Of a stretch of 22,105 nt of DNA, positions 13,748 to 20,520 are shown in pieces. Under the pieces are notes generated by a model. That model was not told the origin of the DNA. It did not search any database and saw only the letters and a program-made list of their open reading frames with translations. The position numbers and the translations under genes were made by a program. The stretch is taken from contig JBBQZL010000015.1 in assembly GCA_038207745.1 (NCBI GenBank), positions 1 to 22,105 of the forward strand, written 5' to 3'. This DNA is from JBBQZL01 sp038207745 (GTDB lineage Bacteria; Actinomycetota; Thermoleophilia; Solirubrobacterales; 70-9). Each line of letters begins with the position of its first letter. Within the stretch, counting starts at the first letter, position 1.

Positions 13748-15892
13748 ATGCCAAGTCAGCCAAAACTGGCGCACGTCCTTTTCGACGAGGCGCACTCGGA
13801 GGCATGGTCGATCCGCCCCGAGGTCGCCCTTCAGATGCAGCCGGCCCATCCGGGCGACTCGTCGCTCGAAGCCGCTGCCCGGGCGCTCGCGGATCGCGAC
13901 TTCACGGTTGCGGCCCACACGGACGGCAGGCTGGGAGCCGATGCCCTCGCAGGCGCTGGAGTGCTCGTCATCGCCCATCCATCGGACCCGAAGTGGGAGG
14001 GGACGGTCGGCGGCGGCACGCCGACGCTCGGCGGCGATGAGATCGATGCAATCGAGAGGTTCGTCACCGACGGCGGCGGCCTGATCGTCCTCGGCGAGAC
14101 CGAGCAGGAAAAGTACGGCAACAACCTCAACGAGCTGCTCGATCGATTCGGAATCCAGATCGAGAACACGACGGTCCAGGACTACGAGCATCACTCGGAG
14201 GCGCCGTCGTGGATCCTTGCCGACCTGGGTTCCGGAACAAACGGGTCCGGCGGGCTTGTGTCGGACCTGACGGCGCGGGTCGAGACGGCTTGTTTCTATC
14301 GCGCCGGGACGCTCTCGACCACGAATGGGGCCACTGTCGTCGCCCGCACACACGAGAGCGCCAACCTGCCCAACGCGGCGCTTGTCGCGGTCACCGGACA
14401 CGGTCGCGGCCGGGTTGCCGTGCTCTCGGATTCAGATCTCTTCGGCGACGACTGCATCGGCGAGCACGATCACATGAATCTCTGGCTCAACCTCGTCTAC
14501 TGGGTGGCCTCTGACGCATTCGCAAATGCGGGCTTGGAAAATGCGGGACAGCTTGCCGCCGATCCGGATTGGATCAAGCTTCGCGAGGCCGTTGCCGAGT
14601 TGCGCCTGATGCAGGATGCCGATGGCTCCGTCGATCTCTCCAGGCACGACCGCGATCGGGTCGCCGAGCTGACCGCGGGGATCGCCGGCGGCGTGACGGC
14701 CCTCGCGCCGCAGTTCGAACACGAGGCCGCCTATTTCGAGGCACTCAGGTCCGACCTCCTGGCCTGGGAGCGCGACGGCTTCGCAAAGCCCGACTTCTAC
14801 GCGTCGACCGATGCCTTCCGGCCGGAGCAGTTCCGGGTCGATGGGATGGAGCACCTGGTCGTCTTCCCGATGTACAAGCAGAACGGTTCCAGGGACACCT
14901 GCTTCGAGGCACTCCTGACCCGGACTCCATGGCCCGGGTTCGTCGATGAACTCGAGACCGGCGGATACGACAACGCGAAGTTCGTTCCGGTCGAGTTGAT
15001 CGACTACACGGACGGCTACGAGTCCGAGTGTGCGGTCCTCTTCCCGGAGACCTTCTCTGTCACAGAGCGCCCGCCGGCCCACTTCGGCGGCATCTTCTGC
15101 GATCGCGAGGCGGAGCGCTTCCGCCGCGTCGGCAGCGCCGCTGCGGAGATCCTCCACCTCAACCTGCCGCCGGATGCAGATGCCCTGCTCAACTCCCCGC
15201 AGCTCTCGAGGGATGCCTATATCACCTGGGATCTGATTCATGATCGCACCCACATGCGCGGGGATCTGCCCTTTGATCCATTCATGATCCGCCAGCGCAG
15301 CCCCTATTGGATGTACTCGCTGGAGGAGCTTCGCTGCGATCTCACCGCCTTCGGCGAGGCCGCGAAACTCGAGGCCGAAGGCTTTCCGTTCGGTCGCTAC
15401 GTCCAGTACGCGATCCTTTTCGACCGGATCTTCCGCTTCCCGATCACCGGCGGCCGGACCCGCAACTACGACGGTCTCGGCGGACAGTTGATCTTCGCCT
15501 TCCTGCATCGCGAGGGCTATCTGCACTGGACCGACAACAAGCTGACGATCGATTGGGACCGCCTCGCCGAGGGTGTCGGGCGCCTGCGTGACCGCGTCCA
15601 GGATCTCTACCACTCGGGGATCGACCGCTCGAAGCTCGGGCAGTGGATCGCCGCCCATGATCTGGTCTCCGAGTACGTGCCGCCGGCCGAGAATTCGGTC
15701 TGGGCAGGTGACCGGCGTGATCTGCCTACGGTCGAAGAGCCCAAACAGCTCGTCGACCTGGTGCTCGACGACGAGTTCCCGCTCAGCCTCTTCTATGTCT
15801 CGCTCGGCCCGAAGCTCGAGCCCGCGATGCAACGGCCGGAGCGCGCCGCGGCGACCTCCGCCGCAGCGAATCGTGAGACGGTGGCCGCATGA
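13748..15892 (+). CDS. Two-domain DUF6421 family protein, possible metalloenzyme
   Basis: Counting from ATG 13748 the product has 714 residues; no signal peptide or membrane helix is visible. Residues 1-260 look like a class I glutamine-amidotransferase-like Rossmann domain: LAHVLFDEAHSEAWS, VLVIAHPSD, GGGLIVLGETE, GRGRVAVLSDSDLFGDD. No nucleophile cysteine motif is seen. The rest matches DUF6421, whose function is not established. It contains H498-DRT-H502 in DLIHDRTHMRGD and E526-E-L-R-C-D531 in MYSLEELRCDLTAF, spaced like gluzincin metal ligands (DPP III-type HELLGH plus EECRA). The enzyme activity is inference. A TTG at 13685 is in frame but lies upstream of the promoter. The next gene overlaps by ATGA. 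Confidence 0.85.
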   Translation: MPSQPKLAHVLFDEAHSEAWSIRPEVALQMQPAHPGDSSLEAAARALADRDFTVAAHTDGRLGADALAGAGVLVIAHPSDPKWEGTVGGGTPTLGGDEIDAIERFVTDGGGLIVLGETEQEKYGNNLNELLDRFGIQIENTTVQDYEHHSEAPSWILADLGSGTNGSGGLVSDLTARVETACFYRAGTLSTTNGATVVARTHESANLPNAALVAVTGHGRGRVAVLSDSDLFGDDCIGEHDHMNLWLNLVYWVASDAFANAGLENAGQLAADPDWIKLREAVAELRLMQDADGSVDLSRHDRDRVAELTAGIAGGVTALAPQFEHEAAYFEALRSDLLAWERDGFAKPDFYASTDAFRPEQFRVDGMEHLVVFPMYKQNGSRDTCFEALLTRTPWPGFVDELETGGYDNAKFVPVELIDYTDGYESECAVLFPETFSVTERPPAHFGGIFCDREAERFRRVGSAAAEILHLNLPPDADALLNSPQLSRDAYITWDLIHDRTHMRGDLPFDPFMIRQRSPYWMYSLEELRCDLTAFGEAAKLEAEGFPFGRYVQYAILFDRIFRFPITGGRTRNYDGLGGQLIFAFLHREGYLHWTDNKLTIDWDRLAEGVGRLRDRVQDLYHSGIDRSKLGQWIAAHDLVSEYVPPAENSVWAGDRRDLPTVEEPKQLVDLVLDDEFPLSLFYVSLGPKLEPAMQRPERAAATSAAANRETVAA

Positions 15893-16626
15893 CCGCCGCA
15901 ACGGGACTCGATCTCGGGCTCGAAGGCCGGGTGATTGCGATCGCCGGTGCCGGGGGCGGGCTAGGTCCATCGGTTGCCAGGACGCTCGCGGCGCAGGGTG
16001 CGACGATTGCTGCGACCGGTCGTGACCAGGGAGTTCTCGACGCCCTCGAGGCTCAGCTCGACCTGCCCTCCGAGCGATACGACGGCCGCGTCGTCGACCT
16101 GCTTGACGCCGACGCCACCAACGGATGGTGCGCGGATCTGGTCGGGCGCTTCGGTCGAGTCGACGCGCTTCTCCACCTGGTCGGTGGATGGAAGGGCGGG
16201 ACACCGATCGCCGAGGCGACGATGGACGAGTACGAGTGGTTGCACGATGCGCTGGTCCGGACCGTCCAGCGGACCAGCCAGGCATTCCACGACGCGCTGG
16301 CCGAGTCCGGCAACGGGCGCTTTGTGCTCGTCTCCTCGAAGCAGGCACAGAACCCCCAGGGCACCAACGCCGCCTATGCGGCAACAAAGGCCGCCGCGGA
16401 AACCTGGACGCTGGCGCTGGCGGAGGATTTCTGGGAGTCCAAGTCGGGCGCGACGGCCAACATCATCGTCGTCAACGCGATCCTGACTCCGCAGATGCGT
16501 GAGGCGAATCCGGAGAAGCCGTACCGGACCTTTGCCTCGAGTGAGGACATCGCCGCCGCGATCGCGCTTGTCTGCTCGGACCACGGCGCGAAGATGAACG
16601 GGCAGCGTCTGTCGCTGCACTCGTAA
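15889..16626 (+). CDS. SDR family NAD(P)-dependent oxidoreductase
   Basis: This 245-residue Rossmann-fold protein has a cofactor loop GAGGGLG (20-26), a serine in LVSSKQ (149-150), and the catalytic Y163-x3-K167 in AAYAATKAAA. It should oxidise or reduce an alcohol/ketone using NAD(P). The usual N-N-A-G motif after strand 4 is replaced by HLVGG (96-100), a departure from classical SDRs. Residues 200-225 hold the variable substrate loop. ATG 15889 overlaps the preceding gene's TGA by four bases, so the two are tightly coupled, and the PLP enzyme follows after 9 bases. The substrate is unknown; a hydroxy amino acid or its product would fit the neighbours. Confidence 0.9.
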   Translation: MTAATGLDLGLEGRVIAIAGAGGGLGPSVARTLAAQGATIAATGRDQGVLDALEAQLDLPSERYDGRVVDLLDADATNGWCADLVGRFGRVDALLHLVGGWKGGTPIAEATMDEYEWLHDALVRTVQRTSQAFHDALAESGNGRFVLVSSKQAQNPQGTNAAYAATKAAAETWTLALAEDFWESKSGATANIIVVNAILTPQMREANPEKPYRTFASSEDIAAAIALVCSDHGAKMNGQRLSLHS

Positions 16627-16635
16627 GCTGAAGGT

Positions 16636-17715
16636 ATGAACTCGAGAACCGTCGGTGCGAGGGGCTTCGCCAGCGACAACAACTCCGGAGTGCACCCCGA
16701 AGTGATGGCGGCGCTCGCCAACGTCAACTCCGGGCATGTCGAGGCGTACGGGTACGACCCGGTCACGGTTGCTCTCAAGGCCCGCTTCCGCGAGCACTTC
16801 GGCCCCGATGCAAACGCCTTTCCGGTCTTCAACGGGACGGGGGCCAATGTCGCCGGCATCGCCGGCCTCACCCGTCCCCATCACGCGGTGATCTGCAGCG
16901 ATGTCGCCCACCTTCACGTCGATGAGTGCGGCGCGCCGGAACAGATCGGAGGCTTCAAGCTTCTCACCGTCCCGACCCCGGACGGCAAGCTCACCCCGGA
17001 GCTGATCGAGAGGGGCATTGCCTGGCGTCCGGCCAACGATGAGCACGCGGTCCAGCCGCGCCTGATCTCGATCACAAACTCGACCGAGGCCGGCACTGTC
17101 TACTCCGCCGACGAGGTGATGGAGATCGCCGATTACGCCCATGGCCGTGACCTTCTGCTCCACGTCGACGGTGCCAGGATCGCCAATGCCGCCGCCGCAC
17201 ACGGTCGCTCGCTCGGCGCGATCACGACCAACGTGGGCGTCGACATCCTCTCCTTCGGTGGCACCAAGAACGGGATCCTCGGTGGGGAGGCGGTGGTCTT
17301 TCTGACTGCAGGTCTCGGCGAGGGCTTCGAGTTCGTCCGCAAGCGCACCATGCAGCTTGGCTCGAAGATGCGCTTCATCAGCGCCCAGCTCGCGGCACTG
17401 CTCACCGATGACCTCTGGCAGCGATCGGCCGAGCAGGCCAATGGCATGGCCCGGCTGCTCGGCGACGAGATCGCCCGGGTCGACGGGGTCACCGTCATCC
17501 AGGAGGTCGAGGCAAACGCCGTCTTCGCCTCGCTGCCCGGCGGTGTTGCCGAGCAGGTCCTCGAAGAGGCCGAGGTCCAGGGCTGGGCCCTGCCCTTCAC
17601 GATCTGGGATCCGGCCACCGACACCGTGCGGCTGATGTGCTCGTGGGACACCGAGCCGGCCGACGTCGAGTGGGTCGTCTCGCGCATCGGCAGCGCGATC
17701 GAATCGTCTGCCTGA
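16636..17715 (+). CDS. Threonine-aldolase-like PLP enzyme (beta-eliminating lyase family)
   Basis: The 359-residue fold-type I PLP protein matches the low-specificity threonine aldolase family, which cleaves beta-hydroxy amino acids to glycine and an aldehyde. Key features: SDNNSGVHPEV (13-23), GTGAN (67-71, phosphate site), SDVAHLHVDE with H92 to stack on PLP, D178 in HVDGARIANA binding the pyridine nitrogen, and Schiff-base lysine K211 in SFGGTKNGILGGEAVVF. The SFGGTKNG form marks a subgroup distinct from E. coli LtaE, so the true substrate may differ. ATG 16636 starts 9 bases after the SDR stop. It is the third gene of the Lrp-linked operon. Confidence 0.92.
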   Translation: MNSRTVGARGFASDNNSGVHPEVMAALANVNSGHVEAYGYDPVTVALKARFREHFGPDANAFPVFNGTGANVAGIAGLTRPHHAVICSDVAHLHVDECGAPEQIGGFKLLTVPTPDGKLTPELIERGIAWRPANDEHAVQPRLISITNSTEAGTVYSADEVMEIADYAHGRDLLLHVDGARIANAAAAHGRSLGAITTNVGVDILSFGGTKNGILGGEAVVFLTAGLGEGFEFVRKRTMQLGSKMRFISAQLAALLTDDLWQRSAEQANGMARLLGDEIARVDGVTVIQEVEANAVFASLPGGVAEQVLEEAEVQGWALPFTIWDPATDTVRLMCSWDTEPADVEWVVSRIGSAIESSA

Positions 17716-17726
17716 GCGTCGCGAAG

Positions 17727-17749
17727 CCTGGCGCAACAGCGCGCCCAGG
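17727..17749 (+). terminator. Hairpin between the lyase and MerR genes, overlapping a ribosome site
   Basis: CCTGGCGC pairs with GCG-C-CCAGG across a 6-base loop (AACAGC). The 3' arm includes AGG of the AGGAG ribosome site before ATG 17755. It may end the upstream operon, hide the ribosome site, or both. It is imperfect (one bulge). Confidence 0.3.
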
Positions 17750-17752
17750 AGA

Positions 17753-17780
17753 GTATGGAACATGAATCCATGTCACATAC
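17753..17780. promoter_or_regulatory. 28-bp dyad at the merR start, possible autoregulatory operator
   Basis: The left arm GTATG-GA-ACATG (17753-17764) and right arm CATGT-CA-CATAC (17769-17780) match at 10 of 12 positions around AATC. MerR regulators bind long dyads at their own promoters. It covers the first start codon of the regulator gene, which could mean that the real start is further downstream. Confidence 0.45.
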
Positions 17781-18615
17781 GAATACGATGCAGACGGTGA
17801 GCGAGACGGGCACGACAAATATGACCATTGACGACCTGGCCCGGACGACCGGGATGACGGCGCGAAACATCCGCGCCCATCAGTCCAGGGGATTGCTTTC
17901 GCCACCCGATGTCCGGGGTCGCACCGGTTACTACGGACCGCGGCACGCCTCCCGCATCGAGTTGATCCAGGGCCTCCAGGCGGATGGCCTCAACCTCGAG
18001 GCGATCCGCAGGCTGCTGACCGGGGTCGGGGAGACCCACTCCGCCGAGCTCGACTTCGCACGGGCCTTGAGGACGCCCTACGTGGACGAGAAGCCCGAGG
18101 TCTTCGACGGTCATGACCTCGAGCGGCTCTGGTCGCGCCCCGGTCGCCCGTTTGACCGTGCCGCCACCGACCGCGCGGTTGAACTCGGCTTCCTGCGGCG
18201 CATCGGCGAGGGTCAGGTCGAGGTGATCAGCCCGCGCCTCATGCACTCCGCGATCGAGCTCGCCGACATCGGCATCAGCCCGGAGACTGCGTTGGACGTG
18301 CTCGAGCAGGTTCGCGGCTATGCGAGGGGTATCTCCGAGACCTTCGTGAATCTCTTCGTCGAATCGATCTGGGAACCGTTCGACCGGGCGGACAGGCCGG
18401 ACGCGGATTGGCCAAAGGTCCGTGAGGCGCTTGATCGATTGAGGCCGCTCGCATCCGAGTCGCTGCTTTCGATCTTCCAGACGGCGATGACCGAGGCCAG
18501 CGAGGAGTCATTCGGCCGGGCGCTGTGGCAGCAACGGGCGTCTGATGCGCCGGTCGGCGACGACGCGGAAGCTGAACCGGATCACACGCACGCGGACTCC
18601 GCATCAACTCTCTAA
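17755..18615 (+). CDS. MerR family transcriptional regulator
   Basis: The 286-residue product has a MerR winged helix-turn-helix at about residues 23-90: MTIDDLARTTGMTARNIRAH, then QSRGLLSPPDVRGRTGYYG and the arginine-rich HASRIELIQGLQADGLNLEA. The C-terminal part (about 120-260) is helical and resembles other long actinobacterial MerR proteins; no metal-binding cysteines are seen, so it probably senses an organic ligand. ATG 17755 has AGGAG 3 bases upstream (tight); in-frame ATGs at 17770, 17788 and 17821 are alternatives, the last starting exactly at the domain. It lies 39 bases after the lyase gene, with the same orientation, but may have its own promoter. Confidence 0.88.
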   Translation: MEHESMSHTNTMQTVSETGTTNMTIDDLARTTGMTARNIRAHQSRGLLSPPDVRGRTGYYGPRHASRIELIQGLQADGLNLEAIRRLLTGVGETHSAELDFARALRTPYVDEKPEVFDGHDLERLWSRPGRPFDRAATDRAVELGFLRRIGEGQVEVISPRLMHSAIELADIGISPETALDVLEQVRGYARGISETFVNLFVESIWEPFDRADRPDADWPKVREALDRLRPLASESLLSIFQTAMTEASEESFGRALWQQRASDAPVGDDAEAEPDHTHADSASTL

Positions 18616-18630
18616 AGTGGAGACCGTTGC

Positions 18631-18703
<73 letters not shown>

Positions 18704-18710
18704 TTCGATC

Positions 18711-19853
18711 ATGGACTTCTCACTTAGCGACGAGCAGGAAGATTTCGTTTCCGCGATCCGCGACTTCTGCGCTCGCGAGTGCGGAACATCGGAGCAGCGT
18801 GAGAAGCTGACCGACGGCTACAGGGACCACCACAACTTCGAGATCGCACGCAAGATGGCGGACCTCGGCTGGCTGGGGGTGACGATCCCGGAGCAGTACG
18901 GCGGCTCTGGCGGCTCGATGCTCGATGCCTGCCTGGTCATGGAGGAGACCTCCCGCGGGCTCGCTCCGATCGGGGGATACGCGACGACGCTGATCGTCGC
19001 CGGTGCGACCCAGAAGTTCGGTACCGAGGAACAGAAGGCCGAGATCCTCGGCGGCATCTCTTGCGGCTCGGTCGAGGCGATCGCGATGACCGAGCCGGAG
19101 GCCGGCTCCGATGTCGGAGCGCTCTCGACCAAGGCGGAGGCGGTCGACGGCGGCTTCGTGATCAACGGCCAGAAGGTCTTCTGCTCGAATGCCCACATCT
19201 CGGACCACGTCCTGGTAGTCGCGCGGACCACCCGCGGGGAGTCCAAGCACGAGGGCCTGACCATGCTCTCGGTCCCGAGGGACACGGAGGGGATGGAGGT
19301 CAAGCCGATCCAGACGATGGGCGGCACCGAGACCAACTACGTCTACCTGACAGATTGCGCAGTCCCAGAGAGCGCTGTTCTCGGCGAGGTCGACGCCGCC
19401 TGGACACAGCTGATGAGCGGGCTCAACGTCGAGCGCCTGATCCTTGCCGCGACGATGCTCGGGATCGCGCAGAGGGCATTCGACGATGTGCTCGCCTACG
19501 TCAAGGAGCGCCGTCAGTTCGGCCGGCCGATCGGCTCCTTCCAGGCGATCCAGCACCGGCTTGCCGATATTGCGACCGATCTCGAGGCCGCCCGCCTGAT
19601 GACCCGCTGGGTGGCAACACTGACCGACGAGGATCCGACGAGGATGCTGCCGCGTGAGGCCTCGATGGTCAAGCTGCACGTCACCGAGGTGACCAAGAAG
19701 GTCGCGCTGGAGGGCATGCAGCTGATGGGCGGCTACGGCTACTCATCCGAATATGACATGGAACGACTGGTCCGCCAGGCCCTCGTCTCGACGATCTACG
19801 GGGGCACCTCCGAGATCCAGCGCAACATCATCGCGAAGACCCTCGGGCTCTGA
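18711..19853 (+). CDS. Acyl-CoA dehydrogenase, isovaleryl/long-chain-like active site
   Basis: This 380-residue FAD enzyme oxidises an acyl-CoA to the 2-enoyl-CoA and passes electrons to ETF. Domain order is standard: N-terminal helices, a beta domain with AMTEPEAGSDVGAL (about 125-138), and C-terminal helices with RRQFGRPIGSFQAIQHRLAD and YGGTSEIQRNI near the end. The position that holds the catalytic glutamate in SCAD/MCAD (YEGT) is glycine here. E241 in LNVERLILAA matches the alternative catalytic glutamate of isovaleryl-CoA dehydrogenase (inference). This fits a branched or long substrate. ATG 18711 lies 7 bases after tRNA-Thr with no ribosome site. Confidence 0.94.
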   Translation: MDFSLSDEQEDFVSAIRDFCARECGTSEQREKLTDGYRDHHNFEIARKMADLGWLGVTIPEQYGGSGGSMLDACLVMEETSRGLAPIGGYATTLIVAGATQKFGTEEQKAEILGGISCGSVEAIAMTEPEAGSDVGALSTKAEAVDGGFVINGQKVFCSNAHISDHVLVVARTTRGESKHEGLTMLSVPRDTEGMEVKPIQTMGGTETNYVYLTDCAVPESAVLGEVDAAWTQLMSGLNVERLILAATMLGIAQRAFDDVLAYVKERRQFGRPIGSFQAIQHRLADIATDLEAARLMTRWVATLTDEDPTRMLPREASMVKLHVTEVTKKVALEGMQLMGGYGYSSEYDMERLVRQALVSTIYGGTSEIQRNIIAKTLGL

Positions 19854-19938
19854 GCCGGGGGAGATCGCTGCGGACCTTGAAGGTTGGATCACGGGTCTCC
19901 TCATCTTGTGGCCTGGTTCGGTATGTAGATTGACCCCA

Positions 19939-20520
19939 ATGAGCGACCAGATGAACGATCGTCCCGGTTCCAACCGCATCATCGCGACCATTGTGATCGC
20001 GCTTGTCGCTGCGGCCGCGGTCGCAATCCTGGCCGCGCGAGGCTCAGATGACAATGGCTCGGACTCGACGGCAACACTCGGGGCCGACGTCCGGGTTGTG
20101 CCGGAGGGCGGAATCGCCGACCTCGCCCAGCAGGTCGGTCACCCTGTCTTCTGGGCCGGCCCCAGAGAGGGAGCCGAGCTCGAGGTTGCGACCAAACCGG
20201 ACGGCAGCTCATACGTGCGCTACCTGACCGACGGTGCCAAGGCGGGTGACCCCCGGCCCAACTTCTTCACTGTGGCCACATATCCGGTACCCGACGCCTA
20301 CGCGCGGCTCGAGGAAGTCGCGGCCAAGCCGAACAGCCGGAGCAAGAAGCTGGACAAGGACACACTGCTTGTCTACACGGGATCCGAGCCGACGAGCGTC
20401 TACCTCGCCCAGAAGGGGGTTGACCTCCAGATCGAGGTCTACGATCCAACCCCGGGTGCCTCACTGAAGGCCGCCAGGGCGGGCGAGATAATTTCAACGG
20501 ACGGCGCCGCGGCCGGATGA
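19939..20520 (+). CDS. Single-pass membrane protein of unknown function
   Basis: From ATG 19939 the product has 193 residues: a short cytoplasmic head MSDQMNDRPGSNR, one hydrophobic helix IIATIVIALVAAAAVAILAA (about 14-33), and an extracytoplasmic domain of about 155 residues with no cysteines. That domain contains VGHPVFWAGPREGAELEV, SSYVRYLTDGAKAGDP and FFTVATYPVPDAY. I recall similar domains in uncharacterised actinobacterial proteins but know no function. An in-frame start at 19753 lies inside the acyl-CoA dehydrogenase gene and is rejected. No ribosome site precedes ATG 19939, so it may be leaderless. The next gene overlaps by ATGA, so the pair probably work together. Confidence 0.8.
   Translation: MSDQMNDRPGSNRIIATIVIALVAAAAVAILAARGSDDNGSDSTATLGADVRVVPEGGIADLAQQVGHPVFWAGPREGAELEVATKPDGSSYVRYLTDGAKAGDPRPNFFTVATYPVPDAYARLEEVAAKPNSRSKKLDKDTLLVYTGSEPTSVYLAQKGVDLQIEVYDPTPGASLKAARAGEIISTDGAAAG

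Noticed and set aside
14432..17763. Two long minus-strand open frames (651 and 600 codons) across the DUF6421, SDR and lyase genes
   Set aside because: The plus-strand genes carry clear family motifs; long antisense frames are expected at this GC content.
18720..19679. A 319-codon minus-strand frame over the acyl-CoA dehydrogenase gene
   Set aside because: It is antisense to a clearly conserved enzyme and has no recognisable domain.
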